8,429 bases of DNA from CAYTLQ01 sp964438715 (GTDB lineage: Bacteria > Bacteroidota > Ignavibacteria > Ignavibacteriales > Ignavibacteriaceae). The position numbers and the translations under genes are program-made. Each line of letters starts with the position of its first letter. Position 1 is the stretch's first letter. This document shows positions 1 to 6,659 of this stretch, piece after piece. The notes under the pieces are model-generated. The model saw only the letters and a list, made by a program, of their open reading frames with translations, searched no databases and had not been told where the DNA came from. The stretch covers positions 1 through 8,429 of the forward strand of contig CAYTLQ010000104.1 in the NCBI GenBank assembly GCA_964438715.1, written 5' to 3'.

Positions 1-2
1 CC

Positions 3-143
3 GGTAAGATGAGATCATACTGGATAGCGGTTACCTTATTGGATATAGAGAGGAATATGAGGAGAATAAATAATGCTGATAAAATGATTCTGCTTAAAAG
101 AAAACTGAATGAAAGGACTAAAACGGTATCAAAGAAAGTATAG
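3..143 (+). CDS. C-terminal fragment of an upstream gene, possibly squalene/phytoene synthase
   Basis: An open frame enters from the left edge and ends at TAG 141-143, leaving 46 residues; no start is visible. The other two forward frames stop within the first 12 nt. The tail is basic and looks helical. It contains a Y..I..LLDIERN stretch followed 11-14 residues later by ILLKRKL. This resembles the C-terminal pattern of squalene/phytoene synthases (Y..IL..IE.N, then a hydrophobic segment ending in RKL), with the same spacing. Such a gene would make sense beside the carotenoid genes that follow, because it makes phytoene, the C40 precursor. The match is by eye and short, so the reading frame is moderately supported and the family is only a guess. 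Confidence 0.4.
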   Translation, partial: GKMRSYWIAVTLLDIERNMRRINNADKMILLKRKLNERTKTVSKKV

Positions 144-286
144 TAGTTTTCTCGGGGCCTAAGGGTATTTCAACTAGACTTGCATAATCTCCGTTTCAAT
201 TAATACTTAATACCCAATACAAGATAGAAAGAAGAGTGTATAATTCACCAAAATTACAAGTTCTTTCTTTCGCAATATTTCATCAT

Positions 287-316
287 TTTACCGTGTATAA
301 TTGCAGTTTTTATAAT
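287..316 (+). promoter_or_regulatory. Candidate promoter for the dedA-carotenoid operon
   Basis: A perfect TATAAT lies at 311-316 with TTTACC at 287-292, an 18-nt spacer. This would put the transcript start close to 323, only a few nucleotides before the dedA ATG at 331. A second TATAAT at 296-301 sits in the same AT-rich stretch but has no convincing -35 element. The region is so AT-rich that such matches occur by chance, and the implied leader is very short. The preceding stretch from 144 shows no gene. Confidence 0.25.
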
Positions 317-330
317 AAATATTTAAGAAA

Positions 331-990
331 ATGGAATTTATCGCGTATCTCATAGATCTTTTTCTACACCTTGATAAACACCTCAACGAATTGATTGCAC
401 AGTACGGTACAATAACCTATGCAATTCTTTTTATAGTAATTTTTGCCGAAACAGGCTTGGTTTTTACACCATTTCTCCCCGGTGATTCACTATTGTTTGC
501 CGCGGGAGCATTAACAGTAGGCGGAGCTTTGAATGTTCATCTTCTTGCCATACTGCTGATTATTGCGGCAATTTTAGGCGACACGGCAAATTACTGGATA
601 GGACATTATTTTGGACATAAGCTTTTTGAAAAATATCCAAATGTACTTAAAAAAGAATATCTCGACAGAACGCATTCTTTTTATGAAAAACACGGTGGTA
701 AAACAATAATAATTGCCCGATTTGTACCAATAATACGAACATTTGCTCCGTTTGTTGCCGGTGTAGGCAGTATGAGTTACCCGCGTTTTATTTTGTATAA
801 TATTACCGGCGGTGCGGTTTGGGTTCTTGTTTTTGTTTATGGAGGTTATTTTTTTGGTAATCTTCCATTTGTGAAAAATAATTTTTCAATTGTCATCATT
901 GCAATAATAATTATTTCGGTTTTACCGGGAGTAATTGAATATCTGAAACACCGAAGGACAAAAGCCGCAGGTGAAAAAGTAACCGATTAA
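331..990 (+). CDS. DedA-family (SNARE-associated) inner membrane protein
   Basis: This 219-residue polytopic protein has the length and motif order of the DedA family. ETG..F.P.LPGDSLLF spans residues 40-56, GD.ANYWIG 83-91 and ARFVPIIRTFAPFVAG 129-144. E40, D52, R130 and R136 correspond to the acidic and arginine residues that are essential in E. coli YqjA/YghB. A hydrophobic C-terminal segment (about 184-202) ends in a basic tail. Family knowledge: DedA proteins are needed for membrane homeostasis, and some members recycle undecaprenyl phosphate or other lipids across the membrane. The gene starts at ATG 331 behind a weak AAGAAA ribosome site and heads the operon, 29 nt before the acyltransferase. 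A role in moving a lipid-linked pigment or its carrier is possible but is only inferred from position. The family call is firm; the substrate is unknown. Confidence 0.93.
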   Translation: MEFIAYLIDLFLHLDKHLNELIAQYGTITYAILFIVIFAETGLVFTPFLPGDSLLFAAGALTVGGALNVHLLAILLIIAAILGDTANYWIGHYFGHKLFEKYPNVLKKEYLDRTHSFYEKHGGKTIIIARFVPIIRTFAPFVAGVGSMSYPRFILYNITGGAVWVLVFVYGGYFFGNLPFVKNNFSIVIIAIIIISVLPGVIEYLKHRRTKAAGEKVTD

Positions 991-1019
991 TTGGTAGTTA
1001 ACGATAAATCTGTTGAGAG

Positions 1020-1676
1020 ATGATAAAGGCACAACACAGTAAAATTGCTCGTTTACTGTTCGATTTCTATATCCGACAACTTATGCGGAAAACATTCGGC
1101 AGAATGCTACTCGTTAATGAGCCTCCTGCCGGCATTGAAGGCAAAAGTCTCCTCATAACTCCGAACCATTTTTCGTGGTGGGATGGCTTTTTCATTCACG
1201 AGATTGTGCTTCAGCTCTTTCCTTCGCGCAGGATTTTTCTGATGATGCTGGAAACACAACTTCGGCGATACTGGTTTTTTAGGTATGTGGGAGCATATTC
1301 TATCGAGCCGACAAACCCGAAATCAATTATCGAAACAATTCGTTATACTCGTGAAGCACTTTCACCCGATACAGTTGTGGTAATGTATCCGCAGGGGGAG
1401 ATAGAGCCTTTCCTTACTGCCGAAATAACACTCCGTAAGGGGTTAATGAAGTTTCTTGAGAGGGAAAACAACAGCGTTGTAGTACTGCCTGTCGCTTTTG
1501 GAATTCAATATGAAAATGAACCCAAACCGGATATTTATGTGAGATTCGGAAAACTATTAAACGATTCGGAGATTACTTCTGATTTTAATGCATTTGAAAA
1601 AGAATTTCGGAAGAATGTAACAGCTTTGGCTGAGTCAGCGGGGAAGCGCCAGTATTTGAGAGATGTTTTTGAGTAA
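1020..1676 (+). CDS. PlsC-family acyltransferase, CruD-like
   Basis: The 218-residue protein belongs to the lysophospholipid acyltransferase (PlsC/LPLAT) family. The catalytic NHxxxxD box is NHFSWWD at residues 49-55 (H50, D55). A GAYSIEP block lies at 91-97, and YPQGEIEP at 123-130 takes the place of the usual FPEGTR substrate box. It lacks a long N-terminal membrane segment and probably acts at the inner face of the membrane. The next three genes are a glycosyltransferase, a CruF hydratase and a CrtW ketolase. In green sulfur bacteria CruD, from this broad family, acylates the sugar of carotenoid glucosides, and that is the likely job here. Housekeeping 1-acylglycerol-3-phosphate acylation is the alternative. 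The ATG is preceded by TTGAGAG, and the same ten bases (TTGAGAGATG) recur at the start of the next gene. The 3' end overlaps that gene by 14 nt. Confidence 0.85.
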   Translation: MIKAQHSKIARLLFDFYIRQLMRKTFGRMLLVNEPPAGIEGKSLLITPNHFSWWDGFFIHEIVLQLFPSRRIFLMMLETQLRRYWFFRYVGAYSIEPTNPKSIIETIRYTREALSPDTVVVMYPQGEIEPFLTAEITLRKGLMKFLERENNSVVVLPVAFGIQYENEPKPDIYVRFGKLLNDSEITSDFNAFEKEFRKNVTALAESAGKRQYLRDVFE

Positions 1677-2778
1677 TATTGACTACATAGTACTTTCAAC
1701 AGGGGTACCTGCACTGATTGTGCTGATGGTAACCATATATAATTATTTTACTGCTCCGCGATATTCAAACACCGACAAATTAAGTAATAATGACGATATA
1801 AAATTTTCTGTTCTTATACCTGCCCGAAATGAGGAGCGAAATATCGCAGAATGTCTGCACAGTGTTCTAGAACAATCGTTCCCTCCATTTGAAATTTTAA
1901 TATTAAATGACGGTTCAACCGATGGCACATTAATAGAAATAGAAAAGGTGAATACTGGTCGAAGCAAAGTAAAAGTATTAAACGGTGCTGCTCTGCCAGA
2001 GGGCTGGAAAGGAAAAAACTGGGCGTGTCATCAGCTTGCGGAAAATTCCCGTGGATCGTATCTGCTTTTTCTTGATGCTGATGTGCGGCTGGGGAAAAAC
2101 GCTTTGGCTGAAACTGCTGGCTTACTCAGGAGATTTCACCCTGCAATGCTTTCGGTTTTCCCAACACAGATTACGAAAACATTAGGGGAGAGTTTGATTG
2201 TGCCTTTGATGAACTGGTTATTGTTAAGTTTTTTACCGCTTCGTCTGGTTTATTCTTCTGAAAGGAAATCGTTTATTGCCGCAAATGGACAGATGATTGT
2301 ACTGCACAGGGAAGTATATATAAAGTTCGGTGGGCACAAAATGGTCAAGGATAAAGTAGTTGAGGATATGGAAATAGCAAGGATGATTAAGGGAGATGGA
2401 GGTAAGGTTCTTACATTGTTAGGAGGGAAAGGAGTTTTTTGTCGTATGTATAACGGATTTAATGAAGCAATTGCAGGTTTTACAAAGAACTTTTACCCCG
2501 GCTTTAATATAAGTCGGCCTGTATTTTTCTTAATGCTGATTTTTTTTCTGCTCGTATTTTTTATTCCTTTTCTTCTTATACCACTCTCACACATTGCAGT
2601 AATAACAAGTGGGATGATATTGCTTTCCCGTATCCTCATTGCATTAATTTCCGGTCAGAATCCATTGTTGCAGGTTGTATTTCATCCATTGCAAATGATG
2701 GCAGTGTTCTGGGTGGGTATTAATTCAGCAGGTATTATTAAACAAAAAAAGGTAATATGGAAGGGAAGAACTTTATGA
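1663..2778 (+). CDS. Membrane-anchored family 2 glycosyltransferase, CruC-like
   Basis: The 371-residue protein has an N-terminal membrane segment (about 8-27), a GT-A catalytic domain and hydrophobic C-terminal helices (about 287-330, with a further segment near 345-360). Visible GT2 motifs are SVLIPARNEERNI at 49-61, LNDGSTDGT at 81-89, the metal-binding DAD at 138-140 in LLFLDADVRL, and ED at 234-235 in VVEDMEIA, the likely catalytic-base region. This layout matches CruC/CrtQ-type enzymes that transfer a sugar to a carotenoid hydroxyl at the cytoplasmic membrane face. The hydroxyl would come from the CruF-type hydratase encoded next, and the acyltransferase before it could then esterify the sugar. 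The start overlaps the acyltransferase and the end overlaps the cruF-like start, which suggests translational coupling. GT2 membership is certain; the carotenoid acceptor is inferred from context. Confidence 0.88.
   Translation: MFLSNIDYIVLSTGVPALIVLMVTIYNYFTAPRYSNTDKLSNNDDIKFSVLIPARNEERNIAECLHSVLEQSFPPFEILILNDGSTDGTLIEIEKVNTGRSKVKVLNGAALPEGWKGKNWACHQLAENSRGSYLLFLDADVRLGKNALAETAGLLRRFHPAMLSVFPTQITKTLGESLIVPLMNWLLLSFLPLRLVYSSERKSFIAANGQMIVLHREVYIKFGGHKMVKDKVVEDMEIARMIKGDGGKVLTLLGGKGVFCRMYNGFNEAIAGFTKNFYPGFNISRPVFFLMLIFFLLVFFIPFLLIPLSHIAVITSGMILLSRILIALISGQNPLLQVVFHPLQMMAVFWVGINSAGIIKQKKVIWKGRTL
2759..2768 (+). promoter_or_regulatory. Ribosome binding site that decides the CruF start
   Basis: GGAAGGGAAG lies 6 nt before the ATG at 2775, inside the end of the glycosyltransferase gene. 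The alternative upstream ATG at 2757 runs into this site and has no comparable purine stretch in front of it, so 2775 is the better start. Confidence 0.6.
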
Positions 2779-3401
2779 AAAAGTATCCTGCTGAAATTAT
2801 TCTCGGCATATTATTTTCTGTTGGAATTGTTGGACATCAGTTTTCTCCCCTGCGTGAACTATTCTTAACTTTAACGCCGTTTACCTTAGTTCTTACTTCG
2901 GGTATTGTTTTATTTAGTACCGGAATAAAAAGCAACAAGAAGCTTTTTTACTGGGCATTAGTTTCATTTATTTTCACTTTTATTACGGAGGCAGTAGGCG
3001 TAAAAACCGGAATTATTTTCGGTGAATATCGCTATGGAGAATCGCTTGGATTTAAGATAGCAGAAGTACCTCTTATTATAGGGATAAACTGGGTTTTGGT
3101 CATATTGGGGTGTATTACATTATCTGAAAAAATATTCAAGAATAATGTATTGCAGATATTTGCTACGGCAATTTTCGCGACGGGTTTTGACTATATTCTT
3201 GAACCGGTGGCAGTATCTCTTGATTATTGGACATGGAACAGCGATGGTATTCCCCTGAGAAATTATGTTGCATGGTTCGTGATTGCGGTGTTTTTATCGG
3301 TGATTTATAATATTTTCCGTGTTGAAATGAAATCCGGTATAACATTATATTACCTTATAGTACAAACAGTTTTCTTTTTAACACTAAGTGTAGTTCTTTA
3401 A
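2775..3401 (+). CDS. cruF: CruF-family carotenoid 1',2'-hydratase (DUF422)
   Basis: From ATG 2775 the product is 208 residues, almost entirely hydrophobic with about seven membrane segments. Family landmarks are EAVGVKTGIIFGEYRY at 72-87, VPLIIGINW at 98-106, GFDYILEPVA at 137-146 (D139, E143), WTW at 152-154 and GIPLRNYVAWF at 158-168. These fit the CruF/DUF422 carotenoid biosynthesis family. Its members add water to the psi end of acyclic or monocyclic carotenoids, giving a 1'-hydroxyl. That hydroxyl is the attachment point for the sugar added by the upstream glycosyltransferase. The ATG overlaps the glycosyltransferase stop as ATGA, so the two are probably coupled. An ATG at 2757 would add six residues (MEGKNF), but the purine-rich site at 2759-2768 favours 2775. 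The family is confident; the exact substrate (gamma-carotene or a keto derivative) cannot be read from the sequence. Confidence 0.88.
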   Translation: MKKYPAEIILGILFSVGIVGHQFSPLRELFLTLTPFTLVLTSGIVLFSTGIKSNKKLFYWALVSFIFTFITEAVGVKTGIIFGEYRYGESLGFKIAEVPLIIGINWVLVILGCITLSEKIFKNNVLQIFATAIFATGFDYILEPVAVSLDYWTWNSDGIPLRNYVAWFVIAVFLSVIYNIFRVEMKSGITLYYLIVQTVFFLTLSVVL

Positions 3402-3403
3402 AT

Positions 3404-4096
3404 ATGACAGGAATAATCATCGCTTTGACGGTAATTAGTGCATGGGGATTACATTTGTATTATGCGCTTAGCTATGCTCCGGTGCAGGTTGGTTCATTGC
3501 TTATGTATCTGCATATAATACTTCAAACCTATTTATATACAGGTCTTTTTATAACAGGTCACGATGCAATGCATGGTACAATTTACAGAAATAAAAGAGT
3601 AAACACAATTTTTGGAACTATAGCGTGTTTTTTGTATGCGGGATTAAGTTACAACCGACTGATAAAAAATCACTTTATGCATCATAAATCACCCGGAACA
3701 GCCGATGACCCCGATTATAACATTTCTTCACAGAATTTCTGGATTTGGTGGGGCACATTTATGGTTCGTTATACTACCATTACACAACTTGTGGTAATGG
3801 CTATTCTGTTTAATCTCTTGAAATATCATTTTTCAGAGCCGGTAGTATGGGTTTATTGGGTATTGCCTGCCATATTAAGTTCGTTGCAGTTATTCTATTT
3901 TGGTACTTACCGGCCACATATGCTACCGCATACGGAAGAAATGCATCCTCATAATGCAAGGTCACAAAAATTAAATCATCTTTGGGCAATGCTCTCATGC
4001 TATTTTTTTGGCTATCATCTGGAGCACCACCACAGCCCCGGTACACCATGGTGGCAACTCTACCGCCTGAAGGAGCAGGGGGTACAAGGTAAGTGA
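3404..4096 (+). CDS. crtW: CrtW-type beta-carotene 4-ketolase
   Basis: The 230-residue membrane di-iron oxygenase belongs to the fatty acid desaturase superfamily. Its histidine clusters are HDAMH at 53-57, HFMHH at 90-94 followed by SPGTADDPD at 96-104, and HLEHHHSPGTPWW at 205-217. CrtW-specific context is also present: FGTYRPH at 166-172, HNARS at 183-187 and FFGYH at 201-205. This pattern separates CrtW from CrtR-type hydroxylases and from lipid desaturases. CrtW inserts a keto group at C4 of a beta-ionone ring. With the neighbouring hydratase, glycosyltransferase and acyltransferase it would act on the cyclised end of a monocyclic carotenoid. The ATG lies 2 nt after the cruF stop with no obvious ribosome site, so translation probably depends on the upstream gene. 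The length is close to usual for CrtW (about 240 residues), and all metal ligands I expect are in place. Confidence 0.93.
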   Translation: MTGIIIALTVISAWGLHLYYALSYAPVQVGSLLMYLHIILQTYLYTGLFITGHDAMHGTIYRNKRVNTIFGTIACFLYAGLSYNRLIKNHFMHHKSPGTADDPDYNISSQNFWIWWGTFMVRYTTITQLVVMAILFNLLKYHFSEPVVWVYWVLPAILSSLQLFYFGTYRPHMLPHTEEMHPHNARSQKLNHLWAMLSCYFFGYHLEHHHSPGTPWWQLYRLKEQGVQGK

Positions 4097-4557
4097 CCAA
4101 AACGAATGCTATAAGAATTCTGGAGTCTCATGGCATAACATTCTCGTTGCATACTTATGAAGTTGATGACGATCTGAGCGGGGAAACAGTTGCCAGAAAA
4201 ATTAATGTAATACCGGATTCCGTATTTAAAACACTTGTAACAGTCGGAAGTGACAGACAACATTATGTGTTCTGTATTCCTGTTACCGCCGAGTTAGATA
4301 TGAAGAAAGCGGCAAAGGCATCCGGCAATAAGAGTATTGAAATGCTAAGAATGTCCGACCTTCTGAATGTTACCGGTTATATCAGAGGAGGGTGTTCCCC
4401 GATTGCTATGAAAAAGAAATTCCCAACATTTATTGATGAAACCGCGATGTTGTTCGATGAAATCTATTGCAGCGCCGGCATAAGAGGTATGCAAATAAAA
4501 ATTGCTCCTGAAGATCTTCTGAAAGTAATTTCAGCAGAATTTGCTGATCTGATATAG
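4093..4557 (+). CDS. ybaK: YbaK/EbsC-type aminoacyl-tRNA deacylase
   Basis: The 154-residue soluble protein matches the YbaK/EbsC family. It starts with the typical TNAIRILESHGI helix (4-15), carries the conserved catalytic-site lysine K46 in VFKTLV (44-49), and has GYIRGGCSPIAMKK at 95-108, the family's glycine-rich loop. Family knowledge: YbaK hydrolyses Cys-tRNA(Pro) formed by mischarging and acts as a trans-editing factor beside prolyl-tRNA synthetase. The start is GTG at 4093, overlapping the crtW stop as GTGA. Purine-rich stretches upstream (AAGG at 4086-4089, GGGGG at 4078-4082) could serve ribosome entry. Nothing in its sequence points to a role in pigment synthesis, so its place at the end of the carotenoid operon is probably a matter of shared transcription. 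No hairpin terminator is visible after it. Confidence 0.9.
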   Translation: MTKTNAIRILESHGITFSLHTYEVDDDLSGETVARKINVIPDSVFKTLVTVGSDRQHYVFCIPVTAELDMKKAAKASGNKSIEMLRMSDLLNVTGYIRGGCSPIAMKKKFPTFIDETAMLFDEIYCSAGIRGMQIKIAPEDLLKVISAEFADLI

Positions 4558-4754
4558 AAACCTCAATATGAAATATGTTATTAATTGCCAAACGCAACTT
4601 TTGAGTCGCTATCAAATATTGACAATTTGTTAATACCCCACGATGAGTACTCCCTACATAAAGATTTTCCTTATTTGAAGAAAATAGCAGTCTTATTTAA
4701 TATTGTTTATTTATTATTTTAGGTTTTTTTCAGAATTGAGTAGTCATATATAAA

Positions 4755-5576
4755 TTGAGTTATTTAATAATACTTAGGCCGATTAATGCTATTATAACTG
4801 CTCTCTGTGTCATTACAGGAGTATGGATAGTTGCACCAGAAAGTTCAATCTCTATCTACCTTACATTCGCCTTAGCAGGCTTTTTTTCTACTTCGGCAGG
4901 AAATGTTATAAATGACATTTTTGATGTTTCGATTGATAGGAGTAATAATAATTCCCGACCCCTGGCATCGGGAAAAATTCAACTTTCTGAAGCACGGAAT
5001 TACTATTATGTTCTGGTTGCACTTTCTCAAATAGTTACATTACCGGCGGGTTTCTATGCCTTTTTTACTGCATCAGTTGCTAACATAGTATTATATTTCT
5101 ATTCCCGGTCGCTCAGTTCCAAACCTCTTGTAGGGAATCTTGTTGTATCTTTTTTGGCATCGCTCGCATTTCTCTCTCCTGGTCTTCTACTCGGAAATAT
5201 TTATGTAGTTGTGTATCCGGCGCTATTTGCATTTTTTTCTACATTAATACGGGAGCTAATAAAAGATATTCAGGATATAATAGGTGATGAAAAATCGGGC
5301 AGAAAAACATACCCGATTGTTTTCGGAGTGAAGAATACCAAATTAGTAATTACTGTGGTATATGTTCTTTTATTTGTAGTTACTCTGTTACCGTTTCTTC
5401 ATCAGTATTATAAAATTGAATATTTTATTCTTGTAATGGTAATAGTTAATCCTCTTATTCTCTATTGTATCGTGTTATTATATAAGACAGAATATAATAA
5501 ATACCTCAGTCGTGCGTCATTTCTGATGAAGATAGCTATGGTATCCGGACTTACAGCTATTGTTGTGGGAATATGA
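4755..5576 (+). CDS. UbiA-family prenyltransferase, likely GGGP geranylgeranyltransferase
   Basis: The 273-residue polytopic enzyme has both Asp-rich Mg2+/diphosphate motifs of the UbiA superfamily: NDIFDVSIDR at 53-62 and DIQDIIGD at 171-178 (D171, D174, D178). It also has the N-terminal RPIN (8-11), RPLASG (68-73), YSRSLSSKPLVGN (116-128) and GRKTYPIVFG (182-191). The overall pattern is that of (S)-2,3-di-O-geranylgeranylglyceryl phosphate synthases, which add a second C20 chain to GGGP and are widely annotated in Bacteroidota and relatives. Menaquinone (MenA), chlorophyll or homogentisate prenyltransferases are the alternatives. The start is TTG at 4755. An in-frame TGA at 4737-4739 excludes a much longer protein, and the conserved RPxN would be too close to the N-terminus for a later start. 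No Shine-Dalgarno is visible. The stop overlaps the rnhB start as ATGA. Confidence 0.8.
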   Translation: MSYLIILRPINAIITALCVITGVWIVAPESSISIYLTFALAGFFSTSAGNVINDIFDVSIDRSNNNSRPLASGKIQLSEARNYYYVLVALSQIVTLPAGFYAFFTASVANIVLYFYSRSLSSKPLVGNLVVSFLASLAFLSPGLLLGNIYVVVYPALFAFFSTLIRELIKDIQDIIGDEKSGRKTYPIVFGVKNTKLVITVVYVLLFVVTLLPFLHQYYKIEYFILVMVIVNPLILYCIVLLYKTEYNKYLSRASFLMKIAMVSGLTAIVVGI

Positions 5577-6223
5577 AAGCATTTGATGATAATTATCGTC
5601 GAACCCCGGAAAAATTGGTTTGCGGAATAGATGAAGCTGGCAGGGGACCACTAGCGGGTCCGGTAGTTGCCGCCGCTGTAGTATTTTCGCCTGATACGGA
5701 AATTGAAAAAGTAAATGACTCGAAACAGCTTACCGAAGCAATGCGCCAAATTTTATTTGAAGAAATTAACAACAAGGCTCTTGCTGTTGCATATACTGAG
5801 ATAAGTCATTCTGAAATAGACGAAATAAATATTCTTCAGGCGTCATTAAAGGCAATGTCGCAAAGTGTTAAAAAACTCTCCTTAATCCCTGATGTTTTAC
5901 TTGTTGATGGAAATAAATTATTTCCGTCAGATGTTCCTGCTTATGCAATCGTGAAGGGCGATTCTCTTTCAATGACAATTGCATCAGCTTCGATAATCGC
6001 AAAAGTTATTCGGGATAGAATAATGAACGAATTGGATGAAGAATTTCCGGTTTATGGCTGGAGGCAAAACAAAGGTTACCCTACAAAAGAACATATTAAT
6101 GCTATACTCAGGCACGGACCATGTAAATACCACCGGAAAACATTTCTTAGAAAAATTGCAGAGCGTGAAAAGTCGCTATTAATACCATTTCCTGACGACA
6201 TTAAAACAAGGCTTAATGAATAA
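5573..6223 (+). CDS. rnhB: Ribonuclease HII
   Basis: The 216-residue enzyme cleaves the RNA strand of RNA-DNA hybrids and starts removal of misincorporated ribonucleotides. The four metal-binding acids are visible: D20 and E21 in GIDEAGRGPLAGPVVAAAV (18-36), D112 in LLVDGN (109-114) and D130 in VKGDS (127-131). The conserved NDSKQL lies at 48-53, IASASIIAKVIRDRIM at 136-151, and YGWRQNKGYPTKEH, typical of type 2 RNase H, in the C-terminal third. Length and motif order are normal. It is coupled to the upstream prenyltransferase (ATGA) and overlaps yraN by 8 nt. The rnhB-yraN pairing is a common arrangement in bacterial genomes. Confidence 0.97.
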   Translation: MKAFDDNYRRTPEKLVCGIDEAGRGPLAGPVVAAAVVFSPDTEIEKVNDSKQLTEAMRQILFEEINNKALAVAYTEISHSEIDEINILQASLKAMSQSVKKLSLIPDVLLVDGNKLFPSDVPAYAIVKGDSLSMTIASASIIAKVIRDRIMNELDEEFPVYGWRQNKGYPTKEHINAILRHGPCKYHRKTFLRKIAEREKSLLIPFPDDIKTRLNE

Positions 6224-6587
6224 GGCAGATACAAGAAAGCTCGGTAAAAAAGCTGAGGATATTGCGGAGAAATTTCTCAAAGAAAAGGGGTATGAAATTC
6301 TGCAGAGAAATTATCAATTTGGACATGGTGAAATTGACATAATAGCAAAAGACGGGGATGTATTGGTATTTGTTGAGGTTAAGAGCCGAAGTGATTCACG
6401 ATTCGGAGACCCTGAATATGCTCTCTCATACCCAAAGCAGAAGATGCTGGTTCGTTCTGCTCACGGTTATCTCTATGAAAAAAATATCGATGAGGTAGAA
6501 TGCAGATTCGATTTGGTTGCAATTAAACTTTATGAAGGGAAAGAACCGGAGATTAATCACATTGAAAGTGCATTTATAAGCGAGTAG
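6216..6587 (+). CDS. YraN/UPF0102 family nuclease-fold protein
   Basis: The 123-residue protein has the family's landmarks: GKKAEDIAEKFLKEKGYEIL at 10-29, NYQFGHGEIDIIAKDGD at 32-48 and LVFVEVKSRSD at 50-60. The E39/D41 and E54/K56 spacing follows the (E/D)xD...ExK core of the restriction-endonuclease-like (Holliday-junction-resolvase-like) fold, so a metal-dependent nuclease site is plausible. The cellular role of the family is not settled. CAAGG at 6207-6211 could serve as ribosome site, and the start overlaps the rnhB stop by 8 nt. It is the last gene of its unit, followed within 15 nt by a strong terminator. Confidence 0.93.
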   Translation: MNKADTRKLGKKAEDIAEKFLKEKGYEILQRNYQFGHGEIDIIAKDGDVLVFVEVKSRSDSRFGDPEYALSYPKQKMLVRSAHGYLYEKNIDEVECRFDLVAIKLYEGKEPEINHIESAFISE

Positions 6588-6600
6588 AAAACATTATGAT

Positions 6601-6640
6601 AAAAAAAGAGGCAGTCTTTATTAGGACTGCCTCTTTTTTT
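6601..6640. terminator. Bidirectional intrinsic terminator between yraN and the barrel gene
   Basis: GAGGCAGTC (6608-6616) pairs perfectly with GACTGCCTC (6625-6633) around an 8-nt loop, and is flanked by A7 (6601-6607) and T7 (6634-6640), which extend the stem. The T-run serves plus-strand transcripts from yraN; the A-run gives the U-tract for minus-strand transcripts from the beta-barrel gene, which ends at 6660. The two convergent units therefore share one terminator. Confidence 0.93.
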
Positions 6641-6659
6641 GGTAAATCGAATATTACTC

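Noticed and set aside
1985..2185. Plus-strand 66-codon frame inside the glycosyltransferase gene
   Set aside because: The glycosyltransferase reading frame is continuous through the DAD motif here, so there is no frameshift to explain and this frame is a shadow.
3810..4263. Two minus-strand open frames opposite crtW and ybaK
   Set aside because: Both are antisense to genes with clear catalytic motifs and show no recognisable domain or ribosome site.
4619..4647. TTGACA as a promoter for the prenyltransferase gene
   Set aside because: The -35 match is perfect, but the hexamer 17 nt downstream is GATGAG and nearby spacings are no better, so it is not called as a promoter.
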